Origin: Flavobacterium sp.
Lineage (GTDB): Bacteria > Bacteroidota > Bacteroidia > Flavobacteriales > Flavobacteriaceae
Direction of reading: 5' to 3'
Length of the DNA: 64,000 nt
Assembly: GCA_018883065.1 (NCBI GenBank)
Contig: VEQT01000005.1
Coordinates: 1 to 64,000, forward strand
The notes beneath the pieces are model-generated. The model searched no databases, was not told where the DNA came from, and was given only the letters and a program-made list of their open reading frames with translations. Below are positions 19,679-29,526 of this stretch, one piece after another; positions within the stretch are counted from its first letter, which is position 1; every line of letters begins with the position of its first letter. Made by a program: the position numbers and the translations under genes.

Positions 19679-21688
19679 ATGATATTAGATTCAAAAATTC
19701 CACAAGGCCCATTAGCAGAAAAATGGACATCTCATAAGGATCATCTTAAATTGGTTGCGCCAAACAACCGTCCAAAAATTGATATTATTGTAGTAGGAAC
19801 TGGTTTAGCAGGGGCTTCGGCAGCTGCTTCATTGGGTGAAATGGGCTACAATGTAAAAGCGTTTTGCTTCCAAGATTCACCAAGACGTGCGCATTCTATT
19901 GCTGCTCAAGGAGGAATCAATGCAGCCAAAAATTACCAAAACGACGGCGACAGTACGTACCGTTTGTTTTACGACACCATCAAAGGAGGTGACTACCGCG
20001 CCCGTGAAGCCAACGTACACCGTTTGGCCGAAGTCTCGAGCAATATCATTGACCAATGTGTGGCTCAAGGGGTACCCTTTGCCCGTGATTACGGCGGATT
20101 GTTAGACAACCGATCATTTGGTGGAACACAAGTACAACGTACCTTTTACGCCGCAGGACAAACCGGTCAACAGTTGTTGTTGGGCGCATACTCAGCCTTG
20201 TCAAGACAAGTAGGATTGGGGCGTGTAGAGATGTTTACTCGCCACGAAATGTTGGATTTAGTTAAAGTAGACGGCAAAGCCCGTGGAATTATAGCCCGTA
20301 ATTTGGTTACCGGAGAATTGGAGCGTCATTCAGCACATGCTGTGATCATTGCATCAGGAGGATATGGAAATGTATATTTTCTATCCACGAATGCCATGGG
20401 AAGCAACGTAACTGCTGGCTGGAAAGTACACAAACAAGGGGCCGCTTTTGCCAATCCGTGTTTTGTTCAGATTCACCCCACTTGTATTCCGGTACACGGA
20501 ACCAATCAAGCCAAATTGACCTTGATGTCGGAGTCCCTTCGAAATTCGGGTCGTATTTGGGTTCCCAAGAAAAAAGAAGATGCCGAGGCCATTCGTGCAG
20601 GTAAATTAAAACCTACCCAATTGGCTCCCGAGGATCGCGATTATTTTTTAGAGCGCAAATACCCTGCTTTTGGAAACTTAGTACCGCGTGACGTAGCCTC
20701 AAGAGCTGCCAAAGAAGTGTGTGACGAAGGAAGAGGAATTGAAGCTAACGATACCAATGAAGGTGTGTATTTGGATTTCTCTACCGAGATCCAAAACAAA
20801 GGAAAACAAGCGGCTTATGCTAAAGGTAATCACCACCCATCAGCCGAAGAAATTATAGCCTTAGGCAAACAGTGGTTGAAAGAAAAGTACGGGAACTTGT
20901 TTACCATGTACCAAAAAATAACCGATGAAAATCCGTACGAAACCCCAATGAAAATCTATCCTGCGGTGCACTACACCATGGGCGGTGTATGGGTGGATTA
21001 CAACTTACAATCTACAATTCCGGGTTGTTTTGTGGCAGGAGAAGCCAATTTCTCTGATCACGGAGCCAACCGTTTGGGTGCCTCTGCTTTGATGCAAGGG
21101 TTAGCCGACGGGTATTTTGTGTTGCCGTACACGGTTTCAGATTACTTGGCTGACGAAATTCGTACCGGAAAAATCTCTACCGATTTGCCCGAGTTTGCCG
21201 AGGCCGAAAACCGAGTAAAATCAACCATTGAAAAATTCTTGTCCAATAAAGGAACCAAATCAGTAGATCATTTTCACAAACGCTTGGGCCGCATCATGTG
21301 GAACAAAGTAGGAATGGGTAGAAATGAAGCGGGATTAAAAGAAGCGATTGCCGAAATAGCGGCGTTGAAAGACGAATTTTTCAAAGACGTATATGTTCCA
21401 GGAAGTGCCGATGAGGTAAACCAAGAATTAGAAAAAGCACTTCGTGTAGCTGATTTTATTGATTTGGGCCAATTGATGGCGAAGGATGCCTTGCAGCGCA
21501 ACGAATCGTGTGGAGGTCACTTCCGCGAAGAGTACCAAGACGCAGAGGGTGAAACCTTGCGTGACGATGAAAACTTCAAATATGTAGCCGCTTGGGAATA
21601 CCAAGGAGATGACATTAATACAGAGGTGTTACACAAAGAAGTATTGAACTATGAATTTATTAAAATAGCAGCCAGAAATTATAAATAA
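19679..21688 (+). CDS. sdhA: Succinate dehydrogenase flavoprotein subunit
   Basis: Oxidises succinate with covalently bound FAD. At 669 residues it is full length. The dinucleotide loop is [31 protein letters not shown] contains the FAD-linking His. The substrate region includes [10 protein letters not shown], and the C-terminal FAD contact is [17 protein letters not shown]. The type is the larger Bacteroidota/epsilon form that pairs with a five-helix SdhC. It is the middle gene of the operon. Confidence 0.96.
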   Translation: MILDSKIPQGPLAEKWTSHKDHLKLVAPNNRPKIDIIVVGTGLAGASAAASLGEMGYNVKAFCFQDSPRRAHSIAAQGGINAAKNYQNDGDSTYRLFYDTIKGGDYRAREANVHRLAEVSSNIIDQCVAQGVPFARDYGGLLDNRSFGGTQVQRTFYAAGQTGQQLLLGAYSALSRQVGLGRVEMFTRHEMLDLVKVDGKARGIIARNLVTGELERHSAHAVIIASGGYGNVYFLSTNAMGSNVTAGWKVHKQGAAFANPCFVQIHPTCIPVHGTNQAKLTLMSESLRNSGRIWVPKKKEDAEAIRAGKLKPTQLAPEDRDYFLERKYPAFGNLVPRDVASRAAKEVCDEGRGIEANDTNEGVYLDFSTEIQNKGKQAAYAKGNHHPSAEEIIALGKQWLKEKYGNLFTMYQKITDENPYETPMKIYPAVHYTMGGVWVDYNLQSTIPGCFVAGEANFSDHGANRLGASALMQGLADGYFVLPYTVSDYLADEIRTGKISTDLPEFAEAENRVKSTIEKFLSNKGTKSVDHFHKRLGRIMWNKVGMGRNEAGLKEAIAEIAALKDEFFKDVYVPGSADEVNQELEKALRVADFIDLGQLMAKDALQRNESCGGHFREEYQDAEGETLRDDENFKYVAAWEYQGDDINTEVLHKEVLNYEFIKIAARNYK

Positions 21689-21743
21689 AATAGGCATTAG
21701 GCATTAGCCAATAATGACTAGTAATTTACCTAAATATACACCC

Positions 21744-22505
21744 ATGAGTGCAGCAAAAAACATCAATATCAACCTTAAAATTTGGCGCCAGAAAAACGCG
21801 AAATCAAAAGGAAAAATGGAAACATACAAATTAGACAATGTATCTACTGCCAGTTCATTTTTAGAAATGTTAGATCAATTGAACGAACAGTTGATCAACG
21901 AGCAAAAAGAACCCATTGCCTTTGACCACGATTGCCGCGAGGGAATTTGCGGGATGTGTTCGTTATTCATTAACGGAAGAGCCCACGGACCAGATACCGG
22001 AATCACTACCTGTCAGTTGCACATGCGTATGTTTAACGACGGTGATACTATTTTTGTGGAGCCATGGAGAAGTCGTGCTTTTCCAGTGGTGAAAGACTTA
22101 ATGGTTGACCGAAGTGCATTTGACCGAATCCAACAAGCGGGAGGATTTGTATCGGTAAACACCTCTGGTAGAACCATTGATGCCAACGCTACCCCCATTC
22201 CAAAAAACGATGCAGACAAAGCGTTTGAAGCCGCAGCTTGCATTGGATGTGGAGCTTGTGTAGCGACTTGTAAAAATGGATCAGCCATGCTATTTGTGGG
22301 GGCCAAAGTTTCGCAATACGCGTTGTTGCCACAAGGAAAAGTTGAAGCTACTAACCGTGTTTTAAATATGGTTAGACAAATGGACGAAGAAGGATTCGGA
22401 AACTGTACCAATACCGGTGCTTGCGAGATTGAATGTCCAAAAGGAATTTCTTTAGAAAACATTGCCCGCATGAACCGCGAGTATTTGAAAGCCAGTATTA
22501 TCTAA
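21744..22505 (+). CDS. sdhB: Succinate dehydrogenase iron-sulfur subunit
   Basis: Passes electrons from FAD to quinone through three clusters. All cysteine groups are visible: CREGICGMC plus a later Cys for 2Fe-2[12 protein letters not shown] for 4Fe-4S, and [11 protein letters not shown] for 3Fe-4S. I prefer ATG 21744 (MSAAKNINI), which fits the usual start of the family. An in-frame ATG at 21714 would add ten residues lacking conserved character and sits in a short duplicated AT-rich spacer. It is the last gene of sdhCAB and is followed by a terminator. Confidence 0.95.
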   Translation: MSAAKNININLKIWRQKNAKSKGKMETYKLDNVSTASSFLEMLDQLNEQLINEQKEPIAFDHDCREGICGMCSLFINGRAHGPDTGITTCQLHMRMFNDGDTIFVEPWRSRAFPVVKDLMVDRSAFDRIQQAGGFVSVNTSGRTIDANATPIPKNDADKAFEAAACIGCGACVATCKNGSAMLFVGAKVSQYALLPQGKVEATNRVLNMVRQMDEEGFGNCTNTGACEIECPKGISLENIARMNREYLKASII

Positions 22506-22527
22506 TACAAGCGTAACAACATACTAC

Positions 22528-22560
22528 AAACGCATCCCTAACCGGATGCGTTTTTTATTT
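22528..22560 (+). terminator. Terminator of sdhCAB
   Basis: Ten-base perfect stem AAACGCATCC / GGATGCGTTT followed by T6. Confidence 0.88.
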
Positions 22561-22605
22561 AGTAAAGCCAAATAAATTATATTTACATGACGCTAATTAA
22601 GATGC

Positions 22606-23448
22606 ATGCACATGAAAAACATTTACAATGTTCTGCTATTATTATTCATTATAGGGAGTAGTTCGCAGGCGCAAGATTTGGCTGTCATGACTTATAACAT
22701 TCGATTGGATGTTGCATCAGATGCCGACAACGATTGGAACCACCGCAAAGCTTTTTTAACGGATCAATTGGCCTATTATGCACCCGATATTTTTGGGATT
22801 CAAGAAGCTCTTCCACATCAGGTGGTAGATGTCCAATTGGCTTTGCCAGCGTACAAACACATTGGCATTGGTAGAGAGGGCGAAAACCAAGGCGAGGCGT
22901 CGTCTATTTTTTATCAGTCCAAACAGTATGCAGTGCAAAATGAAACTACCTTTTGGCTGTCGCCAACGCCCGATGATGTATCCAAAGGCTGGGACGCTGC
23001 CTGCTTGCGCGTGTGTACGTTTGGATTGTTTACACAACTAAAAACGGGAAAGCAGTTTTGGGTGTTTAACACGCACTTGGATCATATGGGTGAAGAAGCC
23101 AGAACCAACGGTCTGCAGTTGATTTTGGCTAAAATCAAAGCCGTAAATACACAGAATTATCCAGTAATTTTGATGGGGGATTTTAATTCGACACCCAACC
23201 ATTTACGCATTCAAAACTTGAAAAATAGCTTGAATGACAGCAGAGATTATTCTGAAACCAAGCCATTTGGTCCTTCGGGAACCTTTAATGGATTTGCTCA
23301 CAACAAGCCCGTGACTGATTTAATTGATTATGTTTTTGTCTCGAAATCGGGGATTGAGGTAAAAAAATACGCCGTATTGAGTGACGCCATCAACATGCAT
23401 TATCCTTCTGATCACTTGCCGGTTTTTGTGCACTTGGAACTAAAATAA
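22606..23448 (+). CDS. Secreted endonuclease/exonuclease/phosphatase family protein
   Basis: Metal-dependent phosphodiesterase fold, substrate unknown. A signal peptide (MKNIYNVLLLLFIIGSSSQAQ) is present; the start may be 22606 or the second Met at 22612. Family motifs are MTYNIRLD, the Glu in FGIQEALPHQ, MGDFNSTPN and the C-terminal SDHLPVFVHL. The 280-residue length is normal. It lies 13 bases before a GH92 mannosidase, so the two are probably co-transcribed and may work together on an external glycan or phospho-substrate. Confidence 0.88.
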   Translation: MHMKNIYNVLLLLFIIGSSSQAQDLAVMTYNIRLDVASDADNDWNHRKAFLTDQLAYYAPDIFGIQEALPHQVVDVQLALPAYKHIGIGREGENQGEASSIFYQSKQYAVQNETTFWLSPTPDDVSKGWDAACLRVCTFGLFTQLKTGKQFWVFNTHLDHMGEEARTNGLQLILAKIKAVNTQNYPVILMGDFNSTPNHLRIQNLKNSLNDSRDYSETKPFGPSGTFNGFAHNKPVTDLIDYVFVSKSGIEVKKYAVLSDAINMHYPSDHLPVFVHLELK

Positions 23449-23461
23449 TACGATTAGCACT

Positions 23462-26269
23462 ATGAAAAAAAGTTTGTACGCACTCGCATTTTTGGCATTT
23501 ACTTTTTCGGGTATTGCACAATCGCTTAGCCAATTTGTAAATCCCATTATCGGAACGGGTGGACATGGACACACCTTTCCCGGTGCAACAACACCTTTTG
23601 GTATGGTACAATTATCGCCCGACACCCGCATTGATGGTAGCTGGGATGGTTGTTCGGGCTACCATTATTCGGATTCGGTCATTTATGGATTTTCGCACAC
23701 CCACCTCAATGGCACAGGCTGCTCTGACTTTGGCGATATCATGCTCATGCCTACTATGGGCGAGCCTTCGTTGGAAAATAAAGTGTATGCATCCAATTTT
23801 TCACATGCCAACGAAAAAGCTTCGGCGGGCTACTATGCCGTGAAACTAGACAAGCACAACATCGACGTGCGATTAACCGCTTCCACTCGAGTTGGGTTTC
23901 ATGAATATACCTTTAACAAAGATGGTCAAGCCAATATTATACTCGATTTGAATCACCGCGACAAACTACTGCAAGGCGTAATTCGGGTTCTCGATGATAA
24001 AACTATTGAAGTATTACGCAGAAGCGAAGCTTGGGCCAAAGACCAATATGTATATGCCCGAATCGAATTTAACCAACCCATGCTCATTTCTAACTACACC
24101 GGTGATTCCCGCTATAATCAAAACGAATATTACGGTTCTAAACTGGCCATGAGTTTCTCCAAACAAGTGCATAAAGGCGAAAAAATCCTTATGAAAGTCT
24201 CGCTTTCACCCACTAGTTTTGATGGGGCAAAGCTTAACAGTACTGAAATTAAGGATTGGGATTTTCAAAAAGTCCAGCAAGCTGCTGTAGCACTTTGGGA
24301 CAGTGAATTAGCAAAAATTGCTGTGAATACCAATGACAAAGACAAATCTACTATTTTCTACACGGCTTTATACCACACGATGATGCAACCCAATATTGCC
24401 CAAGATCTCGATGGCAGTTACCGCGGAAGAGACAACAAAATGCATCATGCCGAGGGCTTTACCTACTATTCTGTCTTTTCGTTGTGGGACACCTTTCGAG
24501 CCGCTCATCCATTATATACCTTGATCGATAAAAAACGTACCGCCGACTTCATCAACACTTTTTTGGCCCAATACGAACAAGGCGGCCGCTTGCCTGTTTG
24601 GGAATTGGCTTCCAATGAAACCGATTGTATGATTGGCTACCACTCCGTTTCAGTCATTGCCGATGCCATGGCCAAAGGCATCACGGGCTTTGATTACGAA
24701 AAAGCATTTCAAGCTTCCAAACACAGTGCCATGTTGGATCATTTGGGATTGGACGCCTACAAAAAACAGGGATTTATCTCGATGGATGACGAACACGAAA
24801 GCGTATCCAAAACCTTAGAATATGCTTATGATGATTGGTGTATTGCCCAAATGGCACTGATACTAAACAAAAAAGAAGACTATGAATATTTCATGAAACG
24901 GTCTCAAAGTTGGAAGAATGTAATTGACAATACATTGGGGTTCATGCGTCCCAAGAAAAACGGAGGCTGGGATAAGCCCTTTGAGCCTCGCGAAATCAAC
25001 AATAATTTTACCGAAGGCAACAGCTGGCAGTATTCATTTTTTGTTCCTCAAGATATTGACGGCATGATACAAGCTTATGGTGGTCGTGCTAAATTTGAAG
25101 CCAAATTGGATGAACTATTCAATAGCGAATCTAAAACTACCGGTAGAGATCAGGCCGATGTTACCGGATTAATTGGGCAATACGCACACGGAAACGAGCC
25201 CAGTCACCACATGGCTTATTTGTATAATTATGTAGGTAAGCCCGAAAAAACGGCACAGAAAGTGAAGTACATTTTGGACAATTTTTATAAAAATGAACCC
25301 GACGGGTTAATCGGAAATGAAGATTGCGGACAAATGAGCGCTTGGTACGTGTTGAGTGCGATGGGGATTTATGCAGTAACGCCGGGAAATCCAGAGTGGA
25401 CTAGCACTAAACCCTATTTTGAACGAATTAAGGTGAATTTTGAAGACAGAAATCCCGAGGAAATCAGTGCTACGAGCACAGGTGAATACAAAAAATATTT
25501 TGGACTTAAGCCTGAGAAAAGAACATACGGATTTGCACATCAATTACTAACTCCAGTTCCCGTAATTCAAGCGGCGAGCAAATCATTTACCGATAGTTTG
25601 AAGATCGAATTAGTAGCACAAAACCCAACAGATGAAATCTATTATTCCATAACCACAAAGGATGAACCAAAAATTGTAGGCGTGTCATTCCTGTATACCC
25701 AACCGCTTACCATTTCAAAAACGTCGACGATTAAAGCATTTTCTAAAAACAAAGCCAATCAAAGCGCTACGGTTGAAGCTCATTTCTTTAAAAAGCCAAA
25801 TAACTACAGCATAAACATCAAATCGAAATATAATCCACAATACCATGCCGGGGGACCTGATGGGTTGTTAGACGGAATATTGGGTTCCGAAAATTGGCGA
25901 AAAGGCGACTGGCAAGGCTACCAATCACAAGATTTTGAAGCGACGATAGATTTGCAACAAAATAAAACAATCACTCAAATCAGCGCGCGCTTTTTACAAG
26001 ACATGCGCTCTTGGATTTTGATGCCTACCAAGGTTGATTATTTGATTTCGGAGGACAACGAGCATTTTAGTTTGTTTAGAACAGTAGAAAATTCACTCGA
26101 TCCCCAAACCGAAGCCACCACGATTTTGAGTTTCACCGGCACACAGTTTCCGGGAATGCAAGCCCGTTATGTAAAAGTGGTGGCCCATAATTTTGGGGTT
26201 TTACCCAGTTGGCACCAAGGGGCAGGTGGGGACGCCTTTATTTTTATTGACGAAATTCAAATTGATTAA
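23462..26269 (+). CDS. GH92 family alpha-mannosidase, secreted
   Basis: Calcium-dependent exo-alpha-mannosidase family, acting on alpha-mannosides such as N-glycan or yeast mannan branches. It has a signal peptide (MKKSLYALAFLAFTFSGIAQ). The GH92 hallmark at the N-terminus is FVNPIIGTGGHGHTFPGATTPFG. The catalytic barrel includes YYSVFSLWDTFRAAHPL, LPVWELASNETDCMIGYHSV and GNEPSHHMAYLYNY. The C-terminal part (about residues 710-935) adds a chitobiase-type segment and an F5/8-like carbohydrate-binding domain. At 935 residues it is longer than simple GH92 enzymes for that reason. No SusCD pair is nearby. Confidence 0.93.
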   Translation: MKKSLYALAFLAFTFSGIAQSLSQFVNPIIGTGGHGHTFPGATTPFGMVQLSPDTRIDGSWDGCSGYHYSDSVIYGFSHTHLNGTGCSDFGDIMLMPTMGEPSLENKVYASNFSHANEKASAGYYAVKLDKHNIDVRLTASTRVGFHEYTFNKDGQANIILDLNHRDKLLQGVIRVLDDKTIEVLRRSEAWAKDQYVYARIEFNQPMLISNYTGDSRYNQNEYYGSKLAMSFSKQVHKGEKILMKVSLSPTSFDGAKLNSTEIKDWDFQKVQQAAVALWDSELAKIAVNTNDKDKSTIFYTALYHTMMQPNIAQDLDGSYRGRDNKMHHAEGFTYYSVFSLWDTFRAAHPLYTLIDKKRTADFINTFLAQYEQGGRLPVWELASNETDCMIGYHSVSVIADAMAKGITGFDYEKAFQASKHSAMLDHLGLDAYKKQGFISMDDEHESVSKTLEYAYDDWCIAQMALILNKKEDYEYFMKRSQSWKNVIDNTLGFMRPKKNGGWDKPFEPREINNNFTEGNSWQYSFFVPQDIDGMIQAYGGRAKFEAKLDELFNSESKTTGRDQADVTGLIGQYAHGNEPSHHMAYLYNYVGKPEKTAQKVKYILDNFYKNEPDGLIGNEDCGQMSAWYVLSAMGIYAVTPGNPEWTSTKPYFERIKVNFEDRNPEEISATSTGEYKKYFGLKPEKRTYGFAHQLLTPVPVIQAASKSFTDSLKIELVAQNPTDEIYYSITTKDEPKIVGVSFLYTQPLTISKTSTIKAFSKNKANQSATVEAHFFKKPNNYSINIKSKYNPQYHAGGPDGLLDGILGSENWRKGDWQGYQSQDFEATIDLQQNKTITQISARFLQDMRSWILMPTKVDYLISEDNEHFSLFRTVENSLDPQTEATTILSFTGTQFPGMQARYVKVVAHNFGVLPSWHQGAGGDAFIFIDEIQID

Positions 26270-26275
26270 GCCGCC

Positions 26276-27058
26276 ATGCAACCTGAAACATTAAAAATCG
26301 CTTGGATACAAACCGATTTGGAGTGGGAAAATCCAGCTGTAAATTGGCAACGAATGGGCCAAAAAATAGCCGAAATCACTACGGCTGTTGATCTGATTGT
26401 GCTACCCGAACTGTTTACCACAGGCTTCACCATGAATGCCCAAGCGGTAGCTGAAACCATGCAAGGCGATACAATAGCCTGGCTCCAACAGATGGCAAAA
26501 GTCAAAAACTGCGCGATTACTGGCAGTTTAGTGATTAAAGAAAAAGGTAATTTTTACAACCGGTTGGTTTTTGTTTTTCCGAATGGGGATTTAAAAACCT
26601 ACGACAAACGCCACTTGTTTACCTTGGCTGGAGAGGATAAAGTGTACACCGCCGGGAGGGATAAATTAATCATTGATTACAAAGGATTTAAGATTTGTCC
26701 GCTTATTTGTTACGATTTGCGTTTTCCGGTATTTTCACGCAATACAGAAAAATACGATTTGTTGCTGTATGTAGCCAATTGGCCCTCGCCCAGAATTGCA
26801 GCCTGGGATGCTTTGCTCAAAGCCCGCGCCATCGAAAATTGTTGTTATGTAGTGGGCGTAAACCGCTTGGGTATTGATGCCAATGCGTTGGACTATCCGG
26901 GTCATTCGCAGGGAATCGATTTTGCAGGAAATTTGTTGCACGATTCAGCCTCAAAAGCAGAACTAGCATGGGTAGAAATCAATAAAAAAGAATTGCTTGA
27001 TTTTAGAACGCGATTTGCTTTTTTGGCCGATCAAGATCGGTTTACGGTTGAAGATTAA
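26276..27058 (+). CDS. Nitrilase-superfamily amidohydrolase (omega-amidase/YafV-like)
   Basis: C-N hydrolase, probably omega-amidase acting on 2-oxoglutaramate or 2-oxosuccinamate. The triad is clear: E45 in IVLPELFTTGF, K111 in TYDKRHLF and C145 in PLICYDLRFPVF. At 260 residues it matches YafV/Nit2 length. There is no signal peptide. It lies six bases after the GH92 gene. Its 3' end overlaps the convergent lipoprotein gene by 17 bases. Confidence 0.88.
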   Translation: MQPETLKIAWIQTDLEWENPAVNWQRMGQKIAEITTAVDLIVLPELFTTGFTMNAQAVAETMQGDTIAWLQQMAKVKNCAITGSLVIKEKGNFYNRLVFVFPNGDLKTYDKRHLFTLAGEDKVYTAGRDKLIIDYKGFKICPLICYDLRFPVFSRNTEKYDLLLYVANWPSPRIAAWDALLKARAIENCCYVVGVNRLGIDANALDYPGHSQGIDFAGNLLHDSASKAELAWVEINKKELLDFRTRFAFLADQDRFTVED

Positions 27059-28670
27059 CCATTTGCTCTATATCCCAGTTGGCGCGCACATCTATTTCTT
27101 TCGGAAAATAAAACACCTCTTCAGATTGCCTTTTGGCCAAGAAATTCCCGGCATCCCAGGCCTTGTTTTGGTTGTCATCGTAAATCACGCGTAGCGTATA
27201 TTTTTCAGGTTTGATTAAGGAAAAAGGAAGGGGTTCTGGGCTTGCTAGCACCGCTTGTTCTAGCACCTCTCCCGATTTGTCCAAGAGTTCAACCAGCAGG
27301 GGAAAGCGCTTGGCATTGCTAATAGTCAATTGCAGATTTCCATATTCGGACGTGTTTTTGGTTTCAACTTTATAAACTACAGTGTCATTTGTTTGTTCCA
27401 TAAAGTCAGTTAATGCGCCAGGCAGTAATTGAATGGTGTATTTTTCGAGGGGTTCTTTGGCAAAGGCCAAGGTCAGTTTTTGGTTCCAAGTATCGTTTAC
27501 TACGCGAAATGTAACTTGCGTTGAATCTTTTCGTTTGATGCTCATTTTGGACGCATCCCATTTTACAATAGGGGTAGATGTCTCTAGTTCAAACTCGTTT
27601 TTCAAGGGTAAAACACCACTAAACACAGGTTTTATACTCAACGAATCGACTTTCTGCCCTTTGAGTTTTACCATAAAATTTTGCATGGCAATCCCGTTAG
27701 TTACATCAACCGAAATCGAGTCGATTTTTGCTTTTTCTTCTTTGGTTTTCATAGACCATTTGATGGGTTTATGCCAAATTTGTATGGAGTCTTTTTTAGG
27801 AAATTTAGAAATAAGCACCGGGTAATTTTCGCCTGCTTTGGTTAGATTGACTTTAATTTTACTCGGTTCGCCTTCGTAGCCCAACAACAGTCGATTGGCC
27901 GAAGCTTGTGATACTTTTACGGTTTTATTGGCAGGAACTTCTTTAAATAATTTTAGATTAAACACACTATCAGTTGGCACAGTAATGAATTGTTGATGAA
28001 ATCCAATTTTATCTTCTTTGGGATTGAAACGGTAATTGCTGTTTTCGTCTTTTAATGCAACTAATAGGTATTTTCCGGCTTTGAGGTTCGCCAATTCAAA
28101 GGTGGTTGCACTGTCTAGTGTATTGGTTACATAGCGCGGATTTTCCTTGAATACGATTGAATCCGTGTATTTTTCATTGGCCTCGTAAAGCATCACCGAT
28201 ACAAAATGATCTGTTTTTGTATTGAGCGCATCGGCAATAGTGCCTTTAATCGACAGGGAATCGATATAACTTCCCGTGGAGCACAAAAACTTAAATTGGC
28301 GCAACGGATTGCCCTCGTTGTTGTCTTGAATGCTTTCGCCAAAATTAAAACTGTAGGTGGTGTTGGGCGCTAAGGTGTCTTTTATTTTTAATATAATGGT
28401 TTTACTTGCGGTAGATGGAGTAATTTCCGGTTGGTATTTAAGTGGAGGCGAAATGATGAGTTGTTTGTTGACGTTTTTCAATTTCACATATTCGTCAAAC
28501 GTAAACTGTACCGTTTTTGTAGAAAAGTTGGTCGTGTAATTTTTGGGGATACAAAATTTAAGCACCGGAGCCAAGGTGTCTTTCAATCCGCCAGAAATCG
28601 AACCGCGCTTGGCACAACTGCAAAAGACTAGTAGAGATAGAACTAGAACAATACCGGTTTTTTTATACAT
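27042..28670 (-). CDS. Ig-like domain lipoprotein of unknown function
   Basis: Predicted outer-membrane or periplasmic lipoprotein. Starting at 28670 gives MYKKTGIVLVLSLLVFCSC, a good lipoprotein signal with Cys in the lipobox; ATG 28682 is an alternative. After it comes a conserved Bacteroidota opening (AKRGSISGGLKDTLAPVL). Next is an Ig-like domain of the type that starts with an FDEYVKL segment. The remainder is beta-rich with many short strands, and no enzyme motif is seen. Such proteins are widespread in Flavobacteriia but have no assigned role. The length is about 542. Confidence 0.75.
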   Translation of the reverse strand: MYKKTGIVLVLSLLVFCSCAKRGSISGGLKDTLAPVLKFCIPKNYTTNFSTKTVQFTFDEYVKLKNVNKQLIISPPLKYQPEITPSTASKTIILKIKDTLAPNTTYSFNFGESIQDNNEGNPLRQFKFLCSTGSYIDSLSIKGTIADALNTKTDHFVSVMLYEANEKYTDSIVFKENPRYVTNTLDSATTFELANLKAGKYLLVALKDENSNYRFNPKEDKIGFHQQFITVPTDSVFNLKLFKEVPANKTVKVSQASANRLLLGYEGEPSKIKVNLTKAGENYPVLISKFPKKDSIQIWHKPIKWSMKTKEEKAKIDSISVDVTNGIAMQNFMVKLKGQKVDSLSIKPVFSGVLPLKNEFELETSTPIVKWDASKMSIKRKDSTQVTFRVVNDTWNQKLTLAFAKEPLEKYTIQLLPGALTDFMEQTNDTVVYKVETKNTSEYGNLQLTISNAKRFPLLVELLDKSGEVLEQAVLASPEPLPFSLIKPEKYTLRVIYDDNQNKAWDAGNFLAKRQSEEVFYFPKEIDVRANWDIEQMVNLQP

Positions 28671-28749
28671 GTTTGGGTTCATTAATTTGCATGGCAAAAT
28701 AACAATATTATATGCTGTAACCGAAACATTTTACCCAAATCTTCTACAA

Positions 28750-29433
28750 TCAAGCCGAGAAGGCCATGCACACTACCGACACCTTTGCCCCCGGAATTTT
28801 AAGCAAAGCATGTGTACAGGCCTCAAGTGTAGAGCCTGTTGTGAGCACGTCGTCAACCAACAAAAAATGCAAGTTTTCATCAGCTAGCGTGGGGTGTGCT
28901 TCAAAACGGGTTTCTTGCACTATAGTGGTACGTGAACCTAAGTTTTTTTTTGTTTGGGTAGATGAATAAGTGTTTCGAAACAACAATTGATCGCGATAGG
29001 GTATTCCAAAAGATAATGCCAATGCTTGCCCAAACTTGGCCACTTGATTATATCCGCGTTCGTTTAATCGTTTGGTGTGCAATGGTACCGGAATTACCAC
29101 ATCAAATGTTTGATTTTGGGCAATAGCATGCAATTCATGGGCATACCAAAGACCAAGACATTGGCCTATTTGGGGTTGATTTTTATATTTCAAATTTTGA
29201 ATTAGGGTTTGCACAATCCCTTTTTTATGATAATACAAAAATGCCGCAGCAAATTCAATTGGTACTTTTCCATAAAATTTTTGAAGTGCTTCGTTATTGG
29301 AAATGAGGTGCTGCTGAGTTTGGGGAAGTTGGTGTCGGCATCGCACACAAATAATGAATTCTTGGGACAGTAAAAGCTGGGCACATCCGGCACAGATTTT
29401 AGGAAAAAACAGGTTTACAATCGATTCAAACAT
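28750..29433 (-). CDS. ComF-family phosphoribosyltransferase-like protein
   Basis: ComF proteins help natural transformation in some bacteria; the role here is unproven. The start at 29433 gives MFESIVNLFFPKICAGCAQLLL, which carries the usual N-terminal zinc-ribbon start; the longer form would run into the glyS promoter. Two CxxC pairs (CAGC and CVRC) form the ribbon. The phosphoribosyltransferase loop is LLVDDVLTTGSTLEAC near the C-terminus. NERGYNQVAKFGQALA is also typical. It is divergent from glyS, with 93 bases between the starts. Confidence 0.88.
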   Translation of the reverse strand: MFESIVNLFFPKICAGCAQLLLSQEFIICVRCRHQLPQTQQHLISNNEALQKFYGKVPIEFAAAFLYYHKKGIVQTLIQNLKYKNQPQIGQCLGLWYAHELHAIAQNQTFDVVIPVPLHTKRLNERGYNQVAKFGQALALSFGIPYRDQLLFRNTYSSTQTKKNLGSRTTIVQETRFEAHPTLADENLHFLLVDDVLTTGSTLEACTHALLKIPGAKVSVVCMAFSA

Positions 29434-29514
29434 AAGGCGTATAATTAGAGCATTAAAAGTATAAAAATCCCGAATTAGTTGTGTTTTTATTTTAATCCAT
29501 CTCAATCCTTTTTA

Positions 29515-29522
29515 TATTTTTG
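29515..29522 (+). promoter_or_regulatory. -7 element directly before glycyl-tRNA synthetase
   Basis: TATTTTTG ends only four bases before the chosen ATG at 29527. This suggests a very short or absent 5' leader. It also argues against the upstream TTG at 29479, which would lie before the transcript start. Confidence 0.55.
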
Positions 29523-29526
29523 CAGC